Assembly: GCA_032622095.1 (NCBI GenBank)
Contig: CP136064.1
Span: 1,798,001-1,862,000, forward strand
DNA length: 64,000 bases
Source of the DNA: Siphonodentalium dalli
Lineage: Eukaryota; Mollusca; Scaphopoda; Gadilida; Siphonodentaliidae
Direction of reading: 5' to 3'
In this document: piece after piece, positions 1 to 8,841 of the stretch
Layout of the letters: each line of letters starts with the position of its first letter
How positions within the stretch are numbered: the first letter of the stretch is position 1
Program-made: the position numbers and the translations under genes
Notes under the pieces: generated by a model
The model's input: the letters and a program-made list of their open reading frames with translations, nothing else
Databases searched by the model: none
What the model was told of the DNA's origin: nothing

Positions 1-28
1 CAAATTAAATGTTTGTTGTAACTGGAAG

Positions 29-48
29 GTGTCAATGGCGATTGACAC
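29..48. other. Perfect 8-bp inverted repeat (hairpin) in the flank
   Basis: GTGTCAAT at 29-36 and ATTGACAC at 41-48 are exact reverse complements separated by GGCG. The dyad does not extend further: G28 faces A49. It is followed by a T-rich stretch (ATTTTTAATG), so a hairpin plus T-tract reading is possible. In a eukaryotic, gene-free context this does not support calling a terminator. It does not occur in the satellite monomer. Confidence 0.75.
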
Positions 49-302
49 ATTTTTAATGACAATTTTAATTCCAAATCTCCAGATCACTATTTAAAGTGAC
101 AACTGAATTTGCGTACAAATCTTTATTTGTCTGACAGATTCGGAAATTGTTTAATGGTCATGTTCACATTTTTTGTTAAAACTTTTATTGACTTTTAGTT
201 GAATATATCATACATTGTAATGTCATTGACAAATTTCAAAGTAATACTATAGGTAAAATGAAATTTCGTCTTGTTATTCTTTAAATACTGAGTATTAAGC
301 CA

Positions 303-368
303 GATATTCCCCTCGCTGTCGGCCATTCGTCCAAATTTCTCCGAATGCCCGACAGCTCGGGGAATATC
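303..368. repeat. 66-bp imperfect palindrome abutting the array edge
   Basis: The left arm 303-329 (starting GATATTCCCC) and right arm 342-368 (ending GGGGAATATC) are reverse complements at 24 of 27 positions, with mismatches at 313, 314 and 323 and their partners. The 12-nt centre contains AAATTT exactly on the dyad axis (between 335 and 336), so the element is almost a continuous palindrome with only three further unpaired positions per side. It ends 4 bp before the first satellite base. It resembles a foldback/MITE-like element or the hairpin end of a non-autonomous transposon. I see no target-site duplication around it and no transposase. It is absent from the monomer. Confidence 0.85.
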
Positions 369-373
369 CTATA

Positions 374-411
374 CTTAAAGGGACATAAGTAACACAGTCA
401 CCAACTTTAAG
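374..411. other. CTTAAAG / CTTTAAG inverted repeat at the monomer start
   Basis: CTTAAAG (374-380) and CTTTAAG (405-411) are perfect 7-bp reverse complements around a 24-nt spacer, and recur in nearly every copy. In several copies the right arm has become CTTAAAG(A/G)G, for example before anchors 4327, 23098, 24014, 39127 and 41417. The arms are then direct repeats, suggesting conversion of one arm by the other. Confidence 0.7.
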
Positions 412-463
412 GGGTGTCTGCTATAGACTGGTTCCATGGTGGAGTACGGTTGGATATTTTCAA

Positions 464-471
464 TTTGGCGC
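464..471 (+). promoter_or_regulatory. E2F-type motif TTTGGCGC, one per monomer
   Basis: TTTGGCGC exactly fits the E2F/DP consensus TTTSGCGC and is present in most copies. It is lost in linked subfamilies: TTTTGCGC in type F, and GGCACATG at anchors 2268, 2497, 7304, 16004, 16233, 19208, 42333, 50808 and 59739. An 8-bp match is expected by chance at some rate. The interest lies in having well over a hundred copies in one block, not in proof of binding. Confidence 0.35.
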
Positions 472-522
472 ATGTTTCTCCATACCGCGCCATGTCAAAT
501 CTGGCCCTATCCGAATCGGGTT

Positions 523-537
523 GTCATTTACAATGAC
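523..537. other. 6-bp hairpin GTCATT-TAC-AATGAC, one per monomer
   Basis: An exact 6-bp dyad with a 3-nt loop, conserved in most monomers (reference copy shown). It is lengthened to 8 bp in the GACAACAG copies (for example the unit at 2892). It is broken in all type E copies (AATGTC or AATGTT) and in the GAGTGCAG copies. It could be a dyad protein-binding site or simply a structural feature. Confidence 0.65.
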
Positions 538-565
538 TGCAGAAAATATATATCTTCATGGTGGA

Positions 566-573
566 ATGCAAAT
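566..573 (+). promoter_or_regulatory. Octamer motif ATGCAAAT, one per monomer
   Basis: ATGCAAAT is the exact POU-domain (Oct-1 type) octamer. It is intact in most copies and altered at the last base in defined subfamilies: ATGCAAAA in D, ATGCAAAG in many F copies. It lies 13-20 bp after the TATATAT tract in type A. Octamers occur in histone and snRNA promoters of animals, but no transcription unit is visible here. Confidence 0.35.
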
Positions 574-601
574 GTATGTTTAAAGGAACAGATGTATCTC
601 A

Positions 602-830
602 ACTTAAAGGGACATAAGTAACACAGTCACCAACTTTAAGGGGTATCTGCTATAGACTGGTTCCATGGTGGAGTACGGTTGGATATTTTCAATTTGGCGC
701 ATGTTTCTCCATACCGCGCCATGTCAAATCTGGCCATATCCGAATCGGGTTGTCATTTACAATGACTACAGAAAATAAATATCTTCATGTTGGAATGCAA
801 ATGTATGTTTAAAGGAACAGATGTATCTCA
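602..830 (+). repeat. Representative type B monomer
   Basis: Differs from the first copy at five positions: G-to-A in GGTATCTG, GGCCATATCC, CTACAG, AAATAAATATC and CATGTTGG. The TAAATAT allele puts a stop codon (TAA) at codon 38 of the frame that is open in type A. Type B is the commonest background in both halves of the array. The octamer, the E2F-like site and the hairpin are intact. Confidence 0.9.
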
Positions 831-1288
831 ACTTAAAGGGACATAAGTAACACAGTCACCAACTTTAAGGGGTATCTGCTATAGACTGGTTCCATGGTGG
901 AGTACGGTTGGATATTTTCAATTTGGCGCATGTTTCTCCATACCGCGCCATGTCAAATCTGGCCATATCCGATTCGGGTTGTCATTTACAATGACTGCAG
1001 AAAATATATATCTTCATGGTGGAATGCAAATGTATGTTTAAAGGAACAGATGTATCTCAACTTAAAGGGACATAAGTAACACAGTCACCAACTTTAAGGG
1101 GTATCTGCTATAGACTGGTTCCATGGTGGAGTACGGTTGGATATTTTCAATTTGGCGCATGTTTCTCCATACCGCGCCATGTCAAATCTGGCCATATCCG
1201 AATCGGGTTGTCATTTACAATGACTGCAGAAAATAAATATCTTCATGTTGGAATGCAAATGTATGTTTAAAGGAACAGATGTATCTCA

Positions 1289-1517
1289 ACTTAAAGGGAC
1301 ACAAGTAACACAGTCACCAACTTTAAGGGGTGTCTGATATAGACTGGTTCCATGGTGGAGTACGGTTGGATATTTTCAATTTGGCGCATGTTTCTCCATA
1401 CCGCGCCATGTCAATTCTGGCCATATCCGAATCGGGTTGTCATTTACAATGACTACAGAAAATAAATATCTTCATGTTGGAATGCAAATGTATGTTTAAA
1501 GGAACAGATGTATCTGA
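1289..1517 (+). repeat. Representative type C monomer (GTCTGATA / CAATTCTGG)
   Basis: Two linked changes define this type: GTCTGATATAG in place of GTCTGCTATAG, and CAATTCTGG in place of CAAATCTGG. It also carries CTACAG and the TAAATAT stop allele. The same combination recurs, for example at anchors 3411, 5472, 6388, 9592, 10508, 14172, 17147, 28822, 31799, 36837 and 43707. It is usually followed by a copy starting GTGTCTGCTA. This stable order shows that type C travels as part of larger blocks. Confidence 0.85.
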
Positions 1518-2891
1518 ACTTAAAGGGACATAAGTAACACAGTCACCAACTTTAAGGGGTGTCTGCTATAGACTGGTTCCATGGTGGAGTACGGTTGGAT
1601 ATTTTCAATTTGGCGCATGTTTCTCCATACCGCGCCATGTCAAATCTGGCCCTATCCGAATCGGGTTGTCATTTACAATGACTGCAGAAAATATATATCT
1701 TCATGGTGGAATGCAAATGTATGTTTAAAGGAACAGATGTATCTCAACTTAAAGGGACATAAGTAACACAGTCACCAACTTTAAGGGGTATCTGCTATAG
1801 ACTGGTTCCATGGTGGAGTAGGGTTGGATATTTTCAATTTGGCGCATGTTTCTCCATACCGCGCCATGTCAAATCTGGCCATATCCGAATCGGGTTGTCA
1901 TTTACAATGACTACAGAAAATAAATATCTTCATGTTGGAATGCAAATGTATGTTTAAAGGAACAGATGTATCTCAACTTAAAGGGACATAAGTAACACAG
2001 TCACCAACTTTAAGGGGTATCTGCTATAGACTGGTTCCATGGTGGAGTACGGTTGGATATTTTCAATTTGGCGCATGTTTCTCCATACCGCGCCATGTCA
2101 AATCTGGCCATATCCGATTCGGGTTGTCATTTACAATGACTGCAGAAAATATATATCTTCATGGTGGAATGCAAATGTATGTTTAAAGGAACAGATGTAT
2201 CTCAACTTAAAGGGACATAAGTAACACAGTCACCAACTTTAAGGGGTATCTGCTATAGACTGGTTCCATGGTGGAGTACGGTTGGATATTTTCAATTTGG
2301 CACATGTTTCTCCATACCGCGCCATGTCAAATCTGGCCATATCCGATTCGGGTTGTCATTTACAATGACTGCAGAAAATATATATCTTCATGGTGGAATG
2401 CAAATGTATGTTTAAAGGAACAGATGTATCTCAACTTAAAGGGACATAAGTAACACAGTCACCAACTTTAAGGGGTATCTGCTATAGACTGGTTCCATGG
2501 TGGAGTACGGTTGGATATTTTCAATTTGGCACATGTTTCTCCATACCGCGCCATGTCAAATCTGGCCATATCCGAATCGGGTTGTCATTTACAATGACTA
2601 CAGAAAATAAATATCTCCATGTTGGAATGCAAATGTATGTTTAAAGGAACAGATGTATCTCAACTTAAAGGGACATAAGTAACACAGTCACCAACTTTAA
2701 GGGGTATCTGCTATAGACTGGTTCCATGGTGGAGTACGGTTGGATATTTTCAATTTGGCGCATGTTTCTCCATACCGCGCCATGTCAAATCTGGCCCTAT
2801 CCGAATCGGGTTGTCATTTACAATGACTGCAGAAAATATATATCTTCATGGTGGAATGCAAATGTATGTTTAAAGGAACAGATGTTTCTCA

Positions 2892-3118
2892 ACTTAAAGG
2901 GACATAAGTAACACAGTCACCAACTTTAAGGGGTATCTGCTATAGACTGGTTCCATGGTGGAGTACGGTTGGATATTTTCTATTTGGCGCATGTTTCTCC
3001 ATACCGCGCCATGTCAAATCTGGCCATATCCGAATCGGGTTGTCATTTACAATGACAACAGAAAATAAATATCTCCATGTTGGAATGCAAATGTATGTTT
3101 AAAGGAACAGATGTATCT
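2892..3118 (+). repeat. Length-variant monomer with extended dyad (ACAATGACAACAG)
   Basis: This copy has TTCTATTTGG and a change that turns the usual 6-bp GTCATT/AATGAC stem into TTGTCATT/AATGACAA, an 8-bp stem. It also has the CTCCATG allele. The junction after it has lost 2 bp: GTAACAGTC at 3137-3145 in place of GTAACACAGTC. The same set of alleles reappears at anchors 7762, 16691 and 19895, each followed by the same 2-bp deletion, and each next copy carries CTATTCGAATCGG. It is a clear block marker of the left domain. Confidence 0.85.
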
Positions 3119-6100
3119 CAACTTAAAGGGACATAAGTAACAGTCACCAACTTTAAGGGGTATCTGCTATAGACTGGTTCCATGGTGGAGTACGGTTGGA
3201 TATTTTCAATTTGGCGCATGTTTCTCCATACCGCGCCATGTCAAATCTGGCCCTATTCGAATCGGGTTGTCATTTACAATGACTGCAGAAAATAAATATC
3301 TTCATGTTGGAATGCAAATGTATGTTTAAAGGAACAGATGTATCTCAACTTAAAGGGACATAAGTAACACAGTCACCAACTTTAAGGGGTGTCTGATATA
3401 GACTGGTTCCATGGTGGAGTACGGTTGGATATTTTCAATTTGGCGCATGTTTCTCCATACCGCGCCATGTCAATTCTGGCCATATCCGAATCGGGTTGTC
3501 ATTTACAATGACTACAGAAAATAAATATCTTCATGTTGGAATGCAAATGTATGTTTAAAGGAACAGATGTATCTCAACTTAGAGGGAAATAAGTAACACA
3601 GTCACCAACTTTAAGGGGTGTCTGCTATAGACTGGTTCCATGGTGGAGTACGGTTGGATATTTTCAATTTGGCGCATGTTTCTCCATACCGCGCCATGTC
3701 AAATCTGGCCCTATCCGAATCGGGTTGTCATTTACAATGACTGCAGAAAATATATATCTTCATGGTGGAATGCAAATGTATGTTTAAAGGAACAGATGTA
3801 TCTCAACTTAAAGGGACATAAGTAACACAGTCACCAACTTTAAGGGGTATCTGCTATAGACTGGTTCCATGGTGGAGTACGGTTGGATATTTTCTATTTG
3901 GCGCATGTTTCTCCATACCGCGCCATGTCAAATCTGGCCATATCCGAATCGGGTTGTCATTTACAATGACTACAGAAAATAAATATCTTCATGTTGGAAT
4001 GCAAATGTATGTTTAAAGAAACAGATGTATCTCAACTTAAAGGAACATAAGTAACACAGTCACCAACTTTAAGGGGTATCTGCTATAGACTGGTTCCATG
4101 GTGGAGTACGGTTGGATATTTTCAATTTGGCGCATGTTTTTCCATACCGCGCCATGTCAAATCTGGCCATATCCTAATCGGGTTGTCATTTACAATGACT
4201 ACAGAAAATAAATATCTTCATGTTGGAAAGCAAATGTATGTTTAAAGGAACAGATGTATCTCAACTTAAAGGGACATAAGTAACACAGTCACCAACTTAA
4301 AGGGGTATCTGCTATAGACTGGTTCTATGGTAGAGTACGGTTGGATATTTTCAATTTGGCGCATGTTTCTCCATACCGCGCCATGTCAAATCTGGCCATA
4401 TCCGAATCGGGTTGTCATTTACAATGACTGCATAAAATATATATCTTCATGTTGGAATGCAAATGTATGTTTAAAGGAACAGATGTATCTCAACTTAAAG
4501 GGACATAAGTAACACAGTCACCAACTTTAAGGGGTATCTGCTATAGACTGGTTCCATGGTGGAGTACGGTTGGATATTTTCAATTTGGCGCATGTTTCTC
4601 CATACCGCGCCATGTCAAATCTGGCCATATCCGAATCGGGTTGTCATTTACAATGACTGCAGAAAATATATATCTTCATGTTGGAATGCAAATGTATGTT
4701 TAAAGGAACAGATGTATCTCAACTTAAAGGGACATAAGTAACACCGTCACCAACTTTAAGGGGTATCTGCTATAGACTGGTTCCATGGTGGAGTACGGTT
4801 GGATATTTTCAATTTGGCGCATGTTTCTCCATACCGCGCCATGTCAAATCTGGCCCTATCCGAATCGGGTTGTCATTTACAATGACTGCAGAAAATATAT
4901 ATCTTCATGGTGGAATGCAAATGTATGTTTAAAGGAACAGATGTATCTCAACTTAAAGGGACATAAGTAACACAGTCACCAACTTTAAGGGGTATCTGCT
5001 ATAGACTGGTTCCATGGTGGAGTACGGTTGGATATTTTCTATTTGGCGCATGTTTCTCCATACCGCGCCATGTCAAATCTGGCCATATCCGAATCGGGTT
5101 GTCATTTACAATGACTACAGAAAATAAATATCTTCATGTTGGAATGCAAATGTATGTTTAAAGGAACAGATGTATCACAACTTAAAGGGACATAAGTAAC
5201 ACCGTCACCAACTTTAAGGGGTATCTGCTATAGACTGGTTCCATGGTGGAGTACTGTTGGATATTTTCAATTTGGCGCATGTTTCTCCATACCGCGCCAT
5301 GTCAAATCTGGCCATATCCGAATCGGGTTGTCATTTACAATGACTACAGAAAATAAATATCTTCATGATGGAATGCAAATGTATGTCTAAAGGAACAGAT
5401 GTATCTCAACTTAAAGGGACATAAGTAACACAGTCACCAACTTTAAGGGGTGTCTGATATAGACTGGTTCCATGGTGGAGTACGGTTGGATATTTTCAAT
5501 TTGGCGCATGTTTCTCCATACCGCGCCATGTCAATTCTGGCCATATCCGAATCGGGTTATCATTTACAATGACTACAGAAAATAAATATCTTCATGTTGG
5601 AATGCAAATGTATGTTTAAAGGAACAGATGTATCTCAACTTAAAGGGACATAAGTAACACAGTCACCATCTTTAAGGGGTGTCTGCTATAGACTGGTTCC
5701 ATGGTGGAGTACGGTTGGATATTTTCAATTTGGCGCATGTTTCTCCATACCGCGCCATGTCAAATCTGGCCCTATCCGAATCGGGTTGTCATTTACAATG
5801 ACTGCAGAAAATATATATCTTCATGGTGGAATGCAAATGTATGTTTAAAGGAACAGATGTATCTCAACTTAAAGGGACATAAGTAACACAGTCACCAACT
5901 TTAAGGGGTATCTGCTATAGACTGGTTCCATGGTGGAGTACGGTTGGATATTTTCAATTTGGCGCATGTTTCTCCATACCGCGCCATGTCAAATCTGGCC
6001 ATATCCGAATCGGGTTGTCATTTACAATGACTGCAGAAAATAAATATCTTCATGTTGGAATGCAAATGTATATTTAAAGGAACAGATGTATCTCAACTTA

Positions 6101-8612
6101 AAGGGACATAAGTAACACAGTCACCAACTTTAAGGGGTGTTTGCTATAGACTGGTTCCATGGTGGAGTACGGTTGGATATTTTCAATTTGGCGCATGTTT
6201 CTCCATACCGCGCCATGTCAAATCTGGCCATATCCGAATCGGGTTGTCATTTACAATGACTACAGAAAATAAATATCTTCATGTTGGAATGCAAATGTAT
6301 GTTTAAAGGAACAGATGTATCTCAACTTAAAGGGACACAAGTAACACAGTCACCAACTTTAAGGGGTGTCTGATATAGACTGGTTCCATGGTGGAGTACG
6401 GTTGGATATTTTCAATTTGGCGCATGTTTCTCCATACCGCGCCATGTCAATTCTGGCCATATCCGAATCGGGTTGTCATTTACAATGACTACAGAAAATA
6501 AATATCTTCATGTTGGAATGCAAATGTATGTTTAAAGGAACAGATGTATCTCAACTTAAAGGGACATAAGTAACACAGTCACCAACTTTAAGGGGTGTCT
6601 GCTATAGACTGGTTCCATGGTGGAGTACGGTTGGATATTTTCAATTTGGCGCATGTTTCTCCATACCGCGCCATGTCAAATCTGGCCCTATCCGAATCGG
6701 GTTGTCATTTACAATGACTGCAGAAAATATATATCTTCATGGTGGAATGCAAATGTATGTTTAAAGGAACAGATGTATCTCACCTTAAAGGGACATAAGT
6801 AACACAGTCACCAACTTTAAGGGGTATCTGCTATAGACTGGTTCCATGGTGGAGTACGGTTGGATATTTTCAATTTGGCGCATATTTCTCCATACCGCGC
6901 CATGTCAAATCTGGCCATATCCGAATCGGGTTGTCATTTACAATGACTACAGAAAATAAATATCTTCATGTTGGAATGCAAATGTATGTTTAAAGGAACA
7001 GATGTATCTCAACTTAAAGGGACATAAGTAACACAGTCACCAACTTTAAGGGGTATCTGCTATAGACTGGTTCCATGGTGGAGTACGGTTGGATATTTTC
7101 AATTTGGCGCATGTTTCTCCATACCGCGCCATGTCAAATCTGGCCATATCCGATTCGGGTTGTCATTTACAATGACTGCAGAAAATATATATCTTCATGG
7201 TGGAATGCAAATGTATGTTTAAAGGAACAGATGTATCTCAACTTAAAGGGACATAAGTAACACAGTCACCAACTTTAAGGGGTATCTGCTATAGACTGGT
7301 TCCATGGTGGAGTACGGTTGGATATTTTCAATTTGGCACATGTTTCTCCATACCGCGCCATGTCAAATCTGGCCATATCCGAATCGGGTTGTCATTTACA
7401 ATGACTACAGAAAATAAATATCTCCATGTTGGAATGCAAATGTATGTTTAAAGGAACAGATGTATCTCAACTTAAAGGGACATAAGTAACACAGTCACCA
7501 ACTTTAAGGGGTATCTGCTATAGACTGGTTCCATGGTGGAGTACGGTTGGATATTTTCAATTTGGCGCATGTTTCTCCATACCGCGCCATGTCAAATCTG
7601 GCCCTATCCGAATCGGGTTGTCATTTACAATGACTGCAGAAAATATATATCTTCATGGTGGAATGCAAATGTATGTTTAAAGGAACAGATGTTTCTCAAC
7701 TTAAAGGGACATAAGTAACACAGTCACCAACTTTAAGGGGTATCTGCTATAGACTGGTTCCATGGTGGAGTACGGTTGGATATTTTCTATTTGGCGCATG
7801 TTTCTCCATACCGCGCCATGTCAAATCTGGCCATATCCGAATCGGGTTGTCATTTACAATGACAACAGAAAATAAATATCTCCATGTTGGAATGCAAATG
7901 TATGTTTAAAGGAACAGATGTATCTCAACTTAAAGGGACATAAGTAACAGTCACCAACTTTAAGGGGTATCTGCTATAGACTGGTTCCATGGTGGAGTAC
8001 GGTTGGATATTTTCAATTTGGCGCATGTTTCTCCATACCGCGCCATGTCAAATCTGGCCCTATTCGAATCGGGTTGTCATTTACAATGACTGCAGAAAAT
8101 AAATATCTTCATGTTGGAATGCAAATGTATGTTTAAAGGAACAGATGTATCTCAACTTAAAGGGACATAAGTAACACAGTCACCAACTTTAAGGGGTGTC
8201 TGCTATAGACTGGTTCCATGGTGGAGTACGGTTGGATATTTTCAATTTGGCGCATGTTTCTCCATACCGCGCCATGTCAAATCTGGCCCTATCCGAATCG
8301 GGTTGTCATTTACAATGACTGCAGAAAATATATATCTTCATGGTGGAATGCAAATGTATGTTTAAAGGAACAGATGTATCTCAACTTAAAGGGACATAAG
8401 TAACACAGTCACCAACTTTAAGGGGTATCTGCTATAGACTGGTTCCATGGTGGAGTACGGTTGGATATTTTCTATTTGGCGCATGTTTCTCCATACCGCG
8501 CCATGTCAAATCTGGCCATATCCGAATCGGGTTGTCATTTACAATGACTACAGAAAATAAATATCTTCATGTTGGAATGCAAATGTATGTTTAAAGGAAC
8601 AGATGTATCACA

Positions 8613-8841
8613 ACTTAAAGGGACATAAGTAACACCGTCACCAACTTTAAGGGGTATCTGCTATAGACTGGTTCCATGGTGGAGTACTGTTGGATATTTT
8701 CAATTTGGCGCATGTTTCTCCATACCGCGCCATGTCAAATCTGGCCATATCCGAATCGGGTTGTCATTTACAATGACTACAGAAAATAAATATCTTCATG
8801 TTGGAATGCAAATGTATGTTTAAAGGAACAGATGTATCACA
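8613..8841 (+). repeat. Representative type G monomer (TACTG / TATCACAAC)
   Basis: Carries ACACCGTCACC at its start, GAGTACTGTTGG in place of GAGTACGGTTGG (one CpG lost), and GTATCACAACTT at its end. Type G copies cluster behind TTCTATTTGG copies, for example 8447 then 8676, 8905, 9134 and 9363. I see the CACAAC and ACCGTC/ACTGTC forms only in the left domain, up to about 27 kb. Confidence 0.8.

Larger units (their letters stand above)
1..372. other. Left flank of the satellite array, non-coding
   Basis: This is the only part of the window that is not made of the 229-bp monomer. It is AT-rich, has no long open frame on either strand, and contains no recognisable gene, tRNA or transposon coding segment. 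It contains two dyads (29-48 and 303-368) and a short near-palindrome TCTGACAGA at about 130-138. The motif ATTGACA and close variants recur several times, for example near 41, 187 and 227. Homology to the monomer starts abruptly at 373: the base before ACTTAAAG is T here but A in every interior copy I compared. This may be unique host sequence or the end of an unrecognised non-autonomous element. Confidence 0.8.
373..601 (+). repeat. Reference monomer (type A), first copy of the array
   Basis: I use this copy as the reference for internal motifs. In order: CTTAAAG (374-380) and its reverse complement CTTTAAG (405-411); NcoI-type CCATGG (434-439); E2F-like TTTGGCGC (464-471); the GGCGC/GCGCC dyad (467-471, 487-491); near-palindrome CCGAATCGG (511-519); hairpin GTCATT-TAC-AATGAC (523-537); CTGCAG (537-542); TATATAT (547-553); octamer ATGCAAAT (566-573); TTTAAAGGAACAG (579-591). 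Type A is defined by CTGCAG plus TATATAT plus CATGGTGGA. Many copies also carry GGCCCTATCC in place of GGCCATATCC. It has an open frame of 61 codons from 436 to 621, which runs into the next copy. Confidence 0.95.

Noticed and set aside
41-60. Rho-independent terminator from the 29-48 hairpin and following T-tract
   Set aside because: The context is eukaryotic and gene-free, and the T run is short and interrupted.
303-372. Helitron 3' end (hairpin followed by CTRR)
   Set aside because: After the palindrome the sequence reads CTATAC, which does not fit CTRR, and the 66-bp foldback is longer than the usual terminal hairpin. A Helitron-like origin remains only a hypothesis.
427-440. tRNA-type B box (GGTTCCATGG) implying a SINE monomer
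   Set aside because: Only GGTTC and one more base agree with the consensus, no A box lies upstream at the right distance, and there is no poly-A or simple-repeat tail.
511-521. CENP-B box in the CCGAATCGGGT segment
   Set aside because: Only the 3' half (A, two bases, CGGG) fits. The TTCG half is absent at the required spacing; the CTATTCGAATCGGG variant has TTCG but 3 bp away instead of 7.
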